Assembly (NCBI RefSeq): GCF_000981225.1
Contig: NZ_LAJC01000004.1
Location: forward strand, 62,001 to 126,000
Source of the DNA: Allosalinactinospora lopnorensis
GTDB taxonomy: Bacteria; Actinomycetota; Actinomycetes; Streptosporangiales; Streptosporangiaceae
DNA: 64,000 nt
Reading direction: 5' to 3'
In this document: positions 35,263 to 44,471 of the stretch, piece after piece
How positions within the stretch are numbered: the first letter of the stretch is position 1
Layout of the letters: the number at the start of each line of letters is the position of its first letter
Made by a program: the position numbers and the translations under genes
Notes under the pieces: generated by a model
Told to the model about the DNA's origin: nothing
The model's input: the letters and a program-made list of their open reading frames with translations, nothing else
The model's database searches: none

Positions 35263-38188
35263 GGTGGACCTCAAGTCCTTCGGTGGGTGAGTAGCTGAGT
35301 TCGCAGTCTGCTAACCGGGTGCGACAGTTCTCGTCCAGCACGAGGACCAGCTCTCCGGCCAGCCAGTGGCACTCCTTGTCCTGCCATGCGGGGAAGCAGT
35401 TCTGTTCCAGTTCCTCGATGGCCTGGTCGAGCAATTTGGAGAGGGTGAACGGGAAGGGCAGCCGCAGGGAGCACGCGGCGATCGTGCGGGCCAGGTCCGC
35501 TGGGGGCGCGGCGTCTTCGGGGATGGATCGTCCTCCCCTGTCCTCGCTGAGGTGCGGGAGGGTGGCGAGGGTTCCGTCCGCCCGCCGCTGCACGACCAGC
35601 ACCTCAATGCTGTCGTCGCTGTCGCGGACCTGGGCGCGGCCTTTCGCGGTGTCGTCGGCGTCGCCGACCCCGGCGTCCACCCACCCCACCAGGCTCCGCC
35701 CCACTCGGCCCGGAGCGGAAAGCCGGAACACGTCCGCTTCGACTCCCTGCTTCGCCTGGTGCACCTCGTACTTGTCGCGGGCCTCGTCCAGGGCCTTCCG
35801 CCACTCCGGCGGCCCGGCGGGGTCTTCCCCGTAGGCGTGCTGGACGAAGGGGCTGATGTCGTCGGGCAGCCGGACCGTACGGTCCTCCTCCTCGACCGCT
35901 GCCAGGTGGGGCTCCAGAACGGCCGCGGCGCGCAGCAGCGGCCAGAGGCCGTAGATCCGCCATGACCCGTCCACCGGTTTCGGCGGACTCTGCTCCCAGT
36001 CCGCGCCGGTGATCAGGCAGCGGGCTTGCCGCAGCCGCTCCGGGCGCTCGCTCTGCCCCTCCCCGCGCCGGTGGCGGTGCAGCCGGCCCATGCGCTGCAG
36101 CAGCAGGTCGACAGGGGCGAGGTCGGTGACCATGAGGTCGAAGTCGATGTCCAGGGACTGCTCCACGACCTGGCTGGCGACCACGATGTGCGCTCCGGTC
36201 GGGCGGTTCCCCCGGAGTTCGGCGACTTTCTCCGGCGGGCCGAAGGTGGCGAGCAGGCGCTCGTCGTTCTCGGCGCGGTCCAGGTCCAGGAAGCGGGCGT
36301 GGGCGACCTCGATGGCGGTTTGTGTTCCGGCGAAGTACTCCCGGAGGTAGTGGGCGGTCTCGTGCACCCGCCGTACGGTGTTGCGCACGACCACGGCGCA
36401 GCCGCCGTCACGGAGTTCACCGGCCAACCGGTCGGCGAGGGATCCCAGATCCTCATCGAGCCGCTCCAGCCGAACATCCGTGGCGCGCCCCGAGGCAGCA
36501 GGCCGGTACAATCGCGGTTCCTCACCCGGGACAACGGCGGTGATCAGCGGATAACCCCGTTCCTCCCCTACGGCGTCGAAGGCGGTGTCGTATCGCCGGG
36601 CCCCGGCGTAGGCCGCGGCGAGTTCCCGGCGGCGCCCGGCGGGCAGGGTCGCCGACAGCACCACCACCGGCACCCCGTAGGCCCCCAGCCAGGCGAGAAC
36701 CCGGTCCAGGTAGGTGTTCATGTAGGTGTCGTAGGCGTGCGCCTCGTCGATGACCACGGCCTTCCCGGCGACGGCCAGGTGGCGCAGCGCGAGGTGGCGG
36801 CTCTTCAGCCCGGCGAACAGCAGTTGGTCGACAGTGCCGACGGCGAACGACGACAGCATTCCCTTCTTGCGCCCGCGCAGCCAGTGGTGTGCCACCAGTG
36901 CGGCGGAGGACGCGCGTCTGTCCGACCGGTGGTCCAGGTGATCGGCCGCGCCGTCCCGGTCGATGTCGGCCGCCGCGCGCCCGGCATGGCGGGGAAGCCG
37001 CGCATAGTCCCTGTTGAGCGCGGACTTGGAGTGCCGCAGCTCCACCGAGTGGGCACCGGTCCCGGCTCGATGGTCCGGCAGGCGACTCAACCACTTCAGC
37101 AGCCGGGGGAACATCGCGTTGCTGGTGGCCATGGTGGGCAGCGCGATGAAGCAGCCGCCCGCACCGGCGCGGGCGGCGAGGCTCTCCACAGCCGCGAGCG
37201 CCGCCTCGGTTTTCCCCTCCCCCATTGGCGCCTCGACCAGCAGCATCCCGGGGCCGGTCACCTCCCGAGCGGCACGGACGGCCGCTTCCTGCACCGGCCG
37301 GATCTCGGCTTCCTCGGGAAGGTCGAAACGGGCGGCGAAGAGTTCGGCCGTGTCCTCCACGGGCTCCACCGCTTCCCAAGGGGAGGGCAGCTCGACCTGC
37401 CGCCACGCGTTCTCCACCCGGTCGGGATCGGTGAGCGAGGCATCAGGGGCGTAGGGGAAGAAGTCCCGGTTGCTGGCGATCCAGTCCGCCATGATCACTA
37501 ACGCGGAGAGTAGGACCTGCACGGGCTGCGGCAACTTCGCCTCGCGCCAGGCGTCAAGGCGGGCAGCGGCCCCGGTCGCCTCCGCACAGGCGTTGAGCAG
37601 TTCCTCCTGGACGCCGTGCCACGCCTCCTCGCTGCCGCGGGTGCGCAGCAGGTACGGCGACTCGGTGAGTGCCTTGATGTCGGAATGGGTGGGCGGAACC
37701 CCGTGGTGGCCGCCGACGATGGTGGTGATCTGGTGGATGGCCGTTTTCCGCCACCCGTGGTGCTCGGTCAGCCACTGCTGCAGGAGAACCTGACCGGCCA
37801 GGCCGTGCGGAGCGAGCTTGCGGTCATCGCCCAGTTCCCTGTAGGTCCGCATCTCCAGCCCGTGGTCGCGCATCCTGCCCGTTAGTCGGCCCACTTGGCA
37901 CGCGAACGCGGGGGTCGCCTTCCCGATGTCGTGGACGGCCGCCAGCCACACCGCGAGTACCCGGGCGTCGTCCGCGCCACAGGGAAAGGCGTCCGCGATG
38001 AGGTGACGGACCTTACGCGGCAGCCAGTGGTCCCACAGCCGTCCCGCGATCTCGGCGCTATCCGCCATGTGGCACCACAGCGGCAGCCAGGCATCGTCTT
38101 CGTCTTCACGACTGGACTTGGCCCAGGCGGAGCGGGCTCTCTCCGTGAGTCCCGCAAGAGCGCAGTGGAGGGCGCTGGGGGTAGTCAT
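35252..38188 (-). CDS. cas3: CRISPR-associated helicase-nuclease Cas3 (type I-E)
   Basis: A 978-residue Cas3 that nicks and degrades target DNA recruited by Cascade. The N-terminal HD nuclease has His40 (WCHMAD), VHDIGK at residues 85-90 and VGGHHGVP near residue 169. The helicase follows with Walker A APMGEGKTEAAL near residue 328, VIDEAHAYD (DEAH), VVLSATLP, and motif VI LLQRMGRLHRHRR. The C-terminal domain is normal in length. ATG 38186-38188 is first in the operon, just left of array 2 and a strong hairpin. The frame is intact. Confidence 0.96.
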   Translation of the reverse strand: MTTPSALHCALAGLTERARSAWAKSSREDEDDAWLPLWCHMADSAEIAGRLWDHWLPRKVRHLIADAFPCGADDARVLAVWLAAVHDIGKATPAFACQVGRLTGRMRDHGLEMRTYRELGDDRKLAPHGLAGQVLLQQWLTEHHGWRKTAIHQITTIVGGHHGVPPTHSDIKALTESPYLLRTRGSEEAWHGVQEELLNACAEATGAAARLDAWREAKLPQPVQVLLSALVIMADWIASNRDFFPYAPDASLTDPDRVENAWRQVELPSPWEAVEPVEDTAELFAARFDLPEEAEIRPVQEAAVRAAREVTGPGMLLVEAPMGEGKTEAALAAVESLAARAGAGGCFIALPTMATSNAMFPRLLKWLSRLPDHRAGTGAHSVELRHSKSALNRDYARLPRHAGRAAADIDRDGAADHLDHRSDRRASSAALVAHHWLRGRKKGMLSSFAVGTVDQLLFAGLKSRHLALRHLAVAGKAVVIDEAHAYDTYMNTYLDRVLAWLGAYGVPVVVLSATLPAGRRRELAAAYAGARRYDTAFDAVGEERGYPLITAVVPGEEPRLYRPAASGRATDVRLERLDEDLGSLADRLAGELRDGGCAVVVRNTVRRVHETAHYLREYFAGTQTAIEVAHARFLDLDRAENDERLLATFGPPEKVAELRGNRPTGAHIVVASQVVEQSLDIDFDLMVTDLAPVDLLLQRMGRLHRHRRGEGQSERPERLRQARCLITGADWEQSPPKPVDGSWRIYGLWPLLRAAAVLEPHLAAVEEEDRTVRLPDDISPFVQHAYGEDPAGPPEWRKALDEARDKYEVHQAKQGVEADVFRLSAPGRVGRSLVGWVDAGVGDADDTAKGRAQVRDSDDSIEVLVVQRRADGTLATLPHLSEDRGGRSIPEDAAPPADLARTIAACSLRLPFPFTLSKLLDQAIEELEQNCFPAWQDKECHWLAGELVLVLDENCRTRLADCELSYSPTEGLEVHHAQ

Positions 38189-38262
38189 GACGGAAAGTCA
38201 ATCGGAGTACAAGGGTGAAGTCAGGCGAATGCTGCGATTTGCCTGTCCGGATGCGGCTATAT

Positions 38263-38305
38263 GCGGCTATGGGTGTCCCGCGCATATGGGGACACCCATA
38301 GCCGC
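38263..38305. terminator. 17-bp hairpin between array 2 and cas3
   Basis: Arms 38263-38279 and 38289-38305 are perfect complements with a nine-base loop, 22 bases beyond the distal end of array 2 and about 75 bases before the cas3 start. It could stop the array 2 transcript from reading into cas3, or act on the cas promoter region. There is no U-tract. Confidence 0.6.
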
Positions 38306-38326
38306 TTGGTGGGCCTCACCAGCCAC

Positions 38327-39697
38327 GGAACCATCCCGGCGTGCGCGGGGAGCAGCCCACCATCATCTGAATTGAATACCAGGTGGTGGGACCATCCCCG
38401 CGTGCGCGGGGAGCAGACAACGTCGGCCCCCTTCACGAGCACGGCCCGGGGACCATCCCCGCGTGCGCGGGGAGCAGCGGTGGAGAACACGATGCCGTGC
38501 CATGGGGCAGGGACCATCCCCGCGTGCGCGGGGAGCAGGTATGGGGCTATCGCCGCCGGAGTGGTGCGGCGGGACCATCCCCGCGTGCGCGGGGAGCAGT
38601 CGTGCAGTGGGGGAGCAGCTCGCGCTTCTCGGGGACCATCCCCGCGTGCGCGGGGAGCAGGTTTTCGCGGGGCAGGGAATCACCACGAGCACGGGACCAT
38701 CCCCGCGTGCGCGGGGAGCAGAATGAGCTTCAGCGGCGGGAGTTCCAGCCGATGGGACCATCCCCGCATGCGCGGGGAGCAGAACCAAAACTGCTGGTAA
38801 ACCCACGGTTTCGGGGGACCATCCCCGCGTGCGCGGGGAGCAGCACTCATCGACCTCGGTGTCCCAGTACGGCGGGGGACCATCCCCGCGTGCGCGGGGA
38901 GCAGTGCCTACGCGTCACCGTGCCCGGCGGCAGTCTGGGACCATCCCCGCGTGCGCGGGGAGCAGCAGCGGAATCCGCCGCCGCCATCAATTGCGGTGGG
39001 ACCATCCCCGCGTGCGCGGGGAGCAGGAGAGCACGTTGTCCAGGTCGCGGACCTTCTTGGGACCATCCCCGCGTGCGCGGGGAGCAGGAGCTCCGGCCGT
39101 ACCTGGCGAACTTCCGGCGGGGACCATCCCCGCGTGCGCGGGGAGCAGGCCAGGGCGCGAATGGCGCCGGCTGCGATCTCGGGACCATCCCCGCGTGCGC
39201 GGGGAGCAGTTTCCCCTCCCACGGGGCGCACAGCGGGCACTGGGACCATCCCCGCGTGCGCGGGGAGCAGCGCCGAGCGCACCGATCGACAGCTCATAAA
39301 GGGGGACCATCCCCGCGTGCGCGGGGAGCAGCTACAAACCCCCAAGCTGGCCATGCTGCTCCGGGGACCATCCCCGCGTGCGCGGGGAGCAGATGCCCGC
39401 CCCCGACCAGGACCGGCCCGGCCGGGGACCATCCCCGCGTGCGCGGGGAGCAGATCACGATGTGGGCGTAGTCGCCGGCCACCGCGGGACCATCCCCGCG
39501 TGCGCGGGGAGCAGCCCGTATGTCTCGTTATCGCTGGTCATCAGCTGGGACCATCCCCGCGTGCGCGGGGAGCAGAGCAAGCCGAAGCCGACCCGGGCGC
39601 ACGTCCCGGGACCATCCCCGCGTGCGCGGGGAGCAGTTCATGGCGTCATGATGCCATGGGGTCGTGGGGGGACCATCCCCGCGTGCGCGGGGAGCAG
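38327..39697 (-). CRISPR. Type I-E CRISPR array 2: 23 repeats, 22 spacers
   Basis: It has the same 29-base repeat and 61-base period as array 1, so it is processed by the same Cas6e. The unit at 38327-38355 differs at positions 3 and 12 and marks the leader-distal end. The position 12 change is shared with the terminal repeat of array 1. The repeat at 38754-38782 has GCATGCGC in place of GCGTGCGC, making the stem a perfect palindrome. No spacer is shared with array 1. The leader is at 39698-39800, and transcription runs right to left toward cas3. Confidence 0.98.
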
Positions 39698-39800
39698 ACT
39701 CCGTGACCTGCACTTCTACCCCAGGAGCAGGCCCGTATTTACCACTTCCCGAGATTCGTACGTAAACCCATAAAGCTCGCAGACCAGGACTTCACGCACC
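39698..39800 (-). promoter_or_regulatory. Leader of CRISPR array 2
   Basis: Aligned by eye, this matches the array 1 leader along its length with scattered substitutions and the same ACTCCGTGACCTGCACTTC boundary. The central TAAATA-type element on the minus strand is kept. It is followed by the cas2 fragment, so the leader was copied together with the 3' part of cas2. Confidence 0.78.
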
Positions 39801-40101
39801 TTACTTCCTCCCATAGCGGCGGCGTTTGGCCGCCTTATTCCACCCCTTCTGCTTCGCCGGCGCCACCTCCGGCCGCTGCTGGTGCGGACGGTGGATAAGC
39901 ATCAGCCCTTCATGATCCACCGGAACCCATTGATGTTTGAAGGTCTCGAAGGTATACCCCTGCTCGTTGTTGGTGGTGTAGGCGAGAAGAGCGCGACCAT
40001 TACCCGCATACTCCCGCACCTCCGCCCACAATGCCTCACGGATACGAGCCGAAGGGTTACCAATGAACACCCCCGGAGAGATCTCCAGCAACCACCGGGC
40101 A
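39801..40101 (-). pseudogene. 5'-truncated second copy of cas2
   Basis: The frame encodes EISPGVFIGNPSARIREALW through the basic tail KRRRYGRK, nearly identical to residues 24-116 of the intact Cas2. Homology stops abruptly near 40101, so the first 21 or so residues and the start codon are missing. The frame is otherwise open, indicating a fairly recent duplication or continued constraint. It sits beside the array 2 leader just as cas2 sits beside the array 1 leader. It is unlikely to make active Cas2. Confidence 0.9.
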
Positions 40102-40541
40102 ATGAAATCTCATCTACTTGCGCCACGGCCCGGCGCATGCGCTGACCCTGATGCCCACCTTGATGACAGTGCGGGCCAGTGTGTTCCGCGCATCTCGCAG
40201 TCTGACCGGCTTTGCGCACACTGACGTTGGGGGACGCGACGAGTCGGTCACCGGCCCGATCGATTTCGGCGGCCGGTCGAGCGAACCACTCGGCGGGGCT
40301 TCGCATCCGAACACATACCTCCACACGCCCGCGCGTACGAGGAGCTTTGTGGAGGTGGATACGGAGTTCGGATCATGCCCTCGACCAGGGCCAGGGACCG
40401 GCCCCGGCCGGGACGCCGGGTGCTCCGGGTCGGATAGGCTACGTGGCCGGCTTACGGCGTGGCGGCCGACCAGCACCGACTGGCGGCGCTCACGCGGACG
40501 CGAGCAGTCGGCGCCGGATCGCGCTACCCCAGGAGGCAGCA
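40102..40541. other. Gap after the cas2 fragment, no gene recognised
   Basis: Homology to the cas locus ends at about 40101. Open frames exist on both strands but have no recognisable product or good ribosome site. This is the right-hand breakpoint of the CRISPR duplication. Confidence 0.4.
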
Positions 40542-40760
40542 GTGGGCAGAACGGGAATACCAGTACTCCTCGTCATCTGGTTGATCGTCGGGGCGGTGAT
40601 CGCCGGCCAGCGGGGATACTTCAGCGGGGAGGAAGAGGAGAACTGCGCCTCGATCGGCAGCGCCGTCATCACGATCGCCATCGGTCCGTTGAACCTTCTC
40701 GGCCTCAACCCGGAGATCGAGTGCCCCGAGCTTCCGGAGGTGGAGGAGCCCACGGGGTGA
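40542..40760 (+). CDS. Small single-pass membrane protein (72 aa)
   Basis: GTG 40542 is preceded by AGGAGG (40531-40536). The protein starts MGRTGIPVLLVIWLIVGAVI, a clear membrane helix. A short acidic stretch (SGEEEENC) follows, then a second hydrophobic segment (AVITIAIGPLNLLG) and an acidic tail with two cysteines. Similar small proteins of unknown role are frequent in actinobacteria. No partner gene is evident. Confidence 0.65.
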   Translation: MGRTGIPVLLVIWLIVGAVIAGQRGYFSGEEEENCASIGSAVITIAIGPLNLLGLNPEIECPELPEVEEPTG

Positions 40761-40910
40761 TCGTCGCCGAGGCGGCCGGACTCCGTGCCGGCGATGCGGC
40801 CCGGTTCCGGCCGCGCTGCTGGACGACTACTTCACGGATGGCTGTGCGCTCACCCCGTGGCTGAGCACTTACGCCCCGGCCTGGTCAGCGTCGCCCAGCG
40901 CCCCTGGACC

Positions 40911-41420
40911 TCACTCGTCTTCGTCATCGTCGTCGGCGGTCATGGCGTCCACGCACACGGCGACGCTGATGACCAGCGCGGGGTCGCCGCCCGCGTCCTG
41001 CCGGAAGGTGTTGACGTCCACCGCGTAGGTGTCCCGTAGCCGGAACCACTTGCGCGAGACGTGGGCGACCGGCCCGTGGTCGTCCCCGATGGTGTACTCC
41101 TTGTCGAGGAAGTCCCCGGTGACCTCCCACTCCCCGCCCTCGGCCAACTCGACGACGAGCTTGTCCTTGATGGGGTTGAACATCCGCTTGCGGACGGTGG
41201 CCGCCGTGTCCCCGTCGCGCTCGACCGTCATGGTGTCGCGCAGCCGGAACAGCTTCTTGCGGATGACCGCGAGTTGGTTGCCCTCGGTGTCCTTCAGTTC
41301 GAAGGTCTGGCGCAGCCGCAGCGCCTTGCCGTCGACGAGGAACACCCGCTCGTCGTTCTCGTCCGTCACCCAGTAGTCGTCTCCGATGTCGAAGACACGT
41401 TCCCGTACCACGAACTTCAC
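40911..41420 (-). CDS. LURP-one-related (tubby C-terminal-like) family protein
   Basis: A 169-residue protein whose repeating pattern (VFDIGDDYWVTDENDERVFL, KALRLRQTFELKD, IRKKLFRLRDTMTVERDG, SRKWFRLRDTYAVDV) is the LURP1-like/scramblase-related beta-barrel fold. It has no signal peptide. The C-terminus is a run of Asp and Glu. GTG 41418-41420 follows GGGGGT. Bacterial members are of unknown function and often located near the membrane. Confidence 0.88.
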   Translation of the reverse strand: MKFVVRERVFDIGDDYWVTDENDERVFLVDGKALRLRQTFELKDTEGNQLAVIRKKLFRLRDTMTVERDGDTAATVRKRMFNPIKDKLVVELAEGGEWEVTGDFLDKEYTIGDDHGPVAHVSRKWFRLRDTYAVDVNTFRQDAGGDPALVISVAVCVDAMTADDDDEDE

Positions 41421-41649
41421 GAGCAGCTACCCCCGACGCTTTTCCGCGGCACCGTCCGCTCGGTGCCGGCAGTCACCGCCACTCAACCGCCCTCTCCCCC
41501 GGGCGTCAAGGCGGTGCGGGGCCACCCCCGGCAAGGTGCCCGGCGGAGTCCGCCGCCTGGAATACCCGGCGCCGTGCGGCGGCTACGATCGTCGAGGCTC
41601 TCAGCCGGATAGCAGAACACCATGCAGCTCGACGACGTGAGGACCGACC

Positions 41650-42477
41650 GTGAGCAGAACCCCCGCTGTCACCCTGAACAACGGCGTGTCGATGCCGCAG
41701 CTCGGCTTCGGAGTGTTCCAGGTGCCCGACGCGGAGGCGGAGACCACCGTGGCCACCGCGATCGAGGCCGGATACCGCAGTATCGACACCGCCACGCTCT
41801 ACCAGAACGAGGCGGGCACCGGCCGCGGGATCGCCGCGTCCGGCCTGCCGCGTGAGGAGCTGTTCGTCACCACCAAACTGTGGAACACCGACCAGGGGTA
41901 CGACTCCACCCTGCGCGCCTTCGACACCTCGCTGGCCGAGCTGGGCATGGACTACGTCGACCTGTACCTGATCCACTGGCCGGCACCGGCCCGCGGCTCC
42001 TACGTCGACACCTGGCGCGCCTTCGAGCGGATCCACTCCGAGGGCCGCGCCAAGGCCATCGGGGTGTCCAACTTCCAGCCCGCCCACCTGCAGCGGCTCT
42101 TCGAGGCCAGTGGCATCGTTCCGGCCGTCAACCAGATCGAGCTGCACCCGCGCCTGCAGCAGGCCGAGCTGCGCGAGTTCCACGCCGCCAACGGCATCGC
42201 CACCGAGGCGTGGGGCCCGCTGGGCCGGGGCAAGGGGCTGCTGGACGATCCGGCCCTGACCAGGGTTGCCGGCAAGCACGGTGTCTCCCCGGCCCAGGTG
42301 GCGCTGCGCTGGAGCGTCCAGCTCGGCACCATCGTGATCCCCAAGTCGGTCACCCCGTCCCGCATCCGGGAGAACATCCACGTCTTCGGCTTCAAGCTGG
42401 ACGAGGAGGACATGGCGGCCATCGCCGATATGCACACCGGTGTCCGGATCGGCCCGGACCCCGACACTCTGAGCTAG
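41650..42477 (+). CDS. Aldo/keto reductase
   Basis: A 275-residue NADPH-dependent aldo/keto reductase. It has GVSMPQLGFGVFQV, then YRSIDTATLYQNEAG with catalytic Asp and Tyr, and TKLWNTDQG with the catalytic Lys. LYLIHWPAP carries the catalytic His, and IGVSNF and VIPKSVTPSRIRENI bind the cofactor. This is the 2,5-diketogluconate reductase/AKR5-like branch. GTG 41650 lies downstream of a weak GAGGACCG site. It stands alone, so no substrate is suggested by context. Confidence 0.93.
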   Translation: MSRTPAVTLNNGVSMPQLGFGVFQVPDAEAETTVATAIEAGYRSIDTATLYQNEAGTGRGIAASGLPREELFVTTKLWNTDQGYDSTLRAFDTSLAELGMDYVDLYLIHWPAPARGSYVDTWRAFERIHSEGRAKAIGVSNFQPAHLQRLFEASGIVPAVNQIELHPRLQQAELREFHAANGIATEAWGPLGRGKGLLDDPALTRVAGKHGVSPAQVALRWSVQLGTIVIPKSVTPSRIRENIHVFGFKLDEEDMAAIADMHTGVRIGPDPDTLS

Positions 42478-43006
42478 CCGGCGGCTAATCCGCACGTTTT
42501 AGATGGCTCCCCGCCCGCCGGGCGGTGCACTGCCCGGCGGGCCGTCAGCCGCCGCCCCGCTCCGGGAGAACCCGCGGTGCGATCGTCGTGAAGAGCGGTC
42601 CCAGCCGCACCGAACGGCGTTCCGTTACCGAGAATGGCGCGGTGGCCACTGCGAGCCGACCCCGGCAAGTGTATGCCGAGACCGAATGAATATCCCACTG
42701 CATCGGCTTGGACGGGCGCTGTTCCGACCGCAATACTGTCACGAATCGTGCGCGATTGCAGTCCAATCTGCTTTCTGGGGAGAATACGGTGTTCACGGAA
42801 CAGGGTGCATGAAACCCGGGGTGCTTCAAAGTTCCGTAGTTGATGGGCATACACATTGACAGAACCGTGGCGCGTAGGGCATGTGGACGGATCACGCGCC
42901 CTTGCAGGGGTCGGCCTGCATCTGCCCATACGCTGAGGAGGTGTCGGGTAGACGACCAACTCACGCCCACCAACTACGGAACGCTTTCAAGAACGGACCT
43001 TCGGCG
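42478..43006. other. Intergenic gap, no gene seen
   Basis: Short overlapping frames on both strands lack ribosome sites and homology. Base composition is more AT-rich than the flanks from about 42680 on, which may reflect regulatory DNA or old insertions. Confidence 0.4.
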
Positions 43007-43420
43007 TTACTTCGTGTAGACGTACACCGGCACCTCGCTCGAACTCTGCACCCAGATCGTTCCCCCAGGGAAGAACTCCGTCGTGCAGTTCAGCTCGTCC
43101 TTCACCGGCAAGGCGGTACCGACATTCTCGTGGCCGGGGCCGTAGAGCACCGTGTCTGTCGTGGGGTACTCGGTGCTGGGCGTGCCGCTCGTGGCCTTGA
43201 CGCAGAGGGTCGTCCGCCCCCACCGGTCGATTTCCAGGAACTCTTTGTCGCCCCTCTCAGGCAGGAGCACGCCCTCTCCCGCCACAATCGGTGGCGTGTC
43301 CGCGGTGGCGATGTTCGACTCGGACGCGGATGCAGCCTGAATTGTCGCGCCGCTCATGGAGGCTACCGCGGCGAGAACAACACCGGCCCGCGCGATGTTC
43401 GAAGTCCAGCGACTCTTCAA
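43007..43420 (-). CDS. Secreted protein of unknown function
   Basis: A 137-residue protein from TTG 43418-43420, preceded by GGAAGG. Residues 1-33 form a signal peptide: basic MKSRWTSN, a hydrophobic core, and an AASASES-type cleavage region. The mature part (ILPP-free, beta-rich) includes GEGVLLPERGDKEFL, TTLCVKATSGT and ELNCTTEFFPGGTIWV. Its two cysteines could form a disulfide. I do not recognise the family. Confidence 0.65.
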   Translation of the reverse strand: MKSRWTSNIARAGVVLAAVASMSGATIQAASASESNIATADTPPIVAGEGVLLPERGDKEFLEIDRWGRTTLCVKATSGTPSTEYPTTDTVLYGPGHENVGTALPVKDELNCTTEFFPGGTIWVQSSSEVPVYVYTK

Positions 43421-43993
43421 GAAATTACCTTCCTAAGACAGGAACCCTGGATTCCGGGTTCGCCATATGTTTTATCCAACTGGACAGAGAATCGCCAAAT
43501 CAGATTCCCGAAGCGCCAACCCCTTCGCACTGACACTCTGACCTGCACCTTCGGCGCGTAAACGGGAGAAACGGCCGGAATTCACTCCCGAGTGACCCTT
43601 GCCACCCGGCGGTCCCACGCGCATGAACCCAGTGTTTTAACTGGCCACGCGCCGTCCAACATCCCGACAAGGCTTTCCTAAAACAGTCGAAAGTTTCTTT
43701 TAAGAGTGTTTTAGGGTTGCTGTCGATAACGTCACTATGACCAACTCCCAGGGGATATCGGCGTGACCTCCGATTTTTTGTTCGCGGGAGCGGGTCACGG
43801 CTGTTTCATTCTCGGGAAGGTGGGTTGTTTCCCCAGGCAACAGCCCTATGGTGATCCGGTGGAACCCCGCACACACGCAACGGAGCCCCGGTAGAAGCAC
43901 GGGGACTCTCACCTCTCCGAGCTTCCACCGAGGACTCCGTTGCGCTCCCACCCCGATCCCCAGGGCGGGGACACCGCACGTCCGGGGGCGGGG
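43421..43993. other. Intergenic gap with an imperfect inverted repeat
   Basis: An AT-rich region. An inverted repeat pairs 43876-43898 with 43921-43944 (CGCAACGGAG facing CTCCGTTGCG) around a 22-base loop, with a few mismatches in mid-stem. It could be an insertion-sequence end or a structured leader. No gene is seen. Confidence 0.45.
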
Positions 43994-44422
43994 TCAGCGG
44001 CCAGGTTCGGACGCCCGGTCGAAGCGTTCGCGGCTGGTCGCGATGTAGGGGTGGTTCACCTCGGCCCATTCGATCAGCGGCCGCAGCCGCGCGGCCAGGG
44101 TCCGGCCGACATCGGTCAATTCGTATTCGACGCGCGGTGGCGTGTGCTCGGTCACCGCTCGGGTGACCAGGCCGTCGCGTTCCAGATTGCGCAGGGTCAG
44201 AGTCAGCATCCGCTGGGAAATGCCGTCGATTTCGCGGCGCAGTTCCGAGTAGCGGAGGGGGCCCGATTCGAGCAGGCTGATCACCAGCACGCTCCACCGG
44301 TCCCCGATCCGGTCCAGAACGTAGCGGATATCACACCGGTTCGCCCTTACCTGCACGGTAACACCAGTGTTCGTTGCGAACACGGATTTTCCGTCTTCCG
44401 GTGGGCGTTCGTTCTCTTCCAC
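43994..44422 (-). CDS. HxlR-family winged-helix regulator
   Basis: The HxlR domain is complete: CDIRYVLDRIGDRWSVLVIS, LRYSELRREIDGISQRMLT, LRNLERDGLVTRAVTEHTPP and VEYELTDVGRTLAARL. With GTG 44420-44422 (GAGG six bases upstream) it is 142 residues. An in-frame ATG at 44449 and a GTG at 44383 are alternatives. HxlR proteins often sense redox or quinones through the N-terminal cysteine, here in NRCDIRY. It is divergent from the DoxX-like gene, which is its likely target. Confidence 0.9.
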   Translation of the reverse strand: MEENERPPEDGKSVFATNTGVTVQVRANRCDIRYVLDRIGDRWSVLVISLLESGPLRYSELRREIDGISQRMLTLTLRNLERDGLVTRAVTEHTPPRVEYELTDVGRTLAARLRPLIEWAEVNHPYIATSRERFDRASEPGR

Positions 44423-44471
44423 AATGGTCCTCACAAGTTTCGGCTCCATCAACGAGAATACGGGGTGAGGC

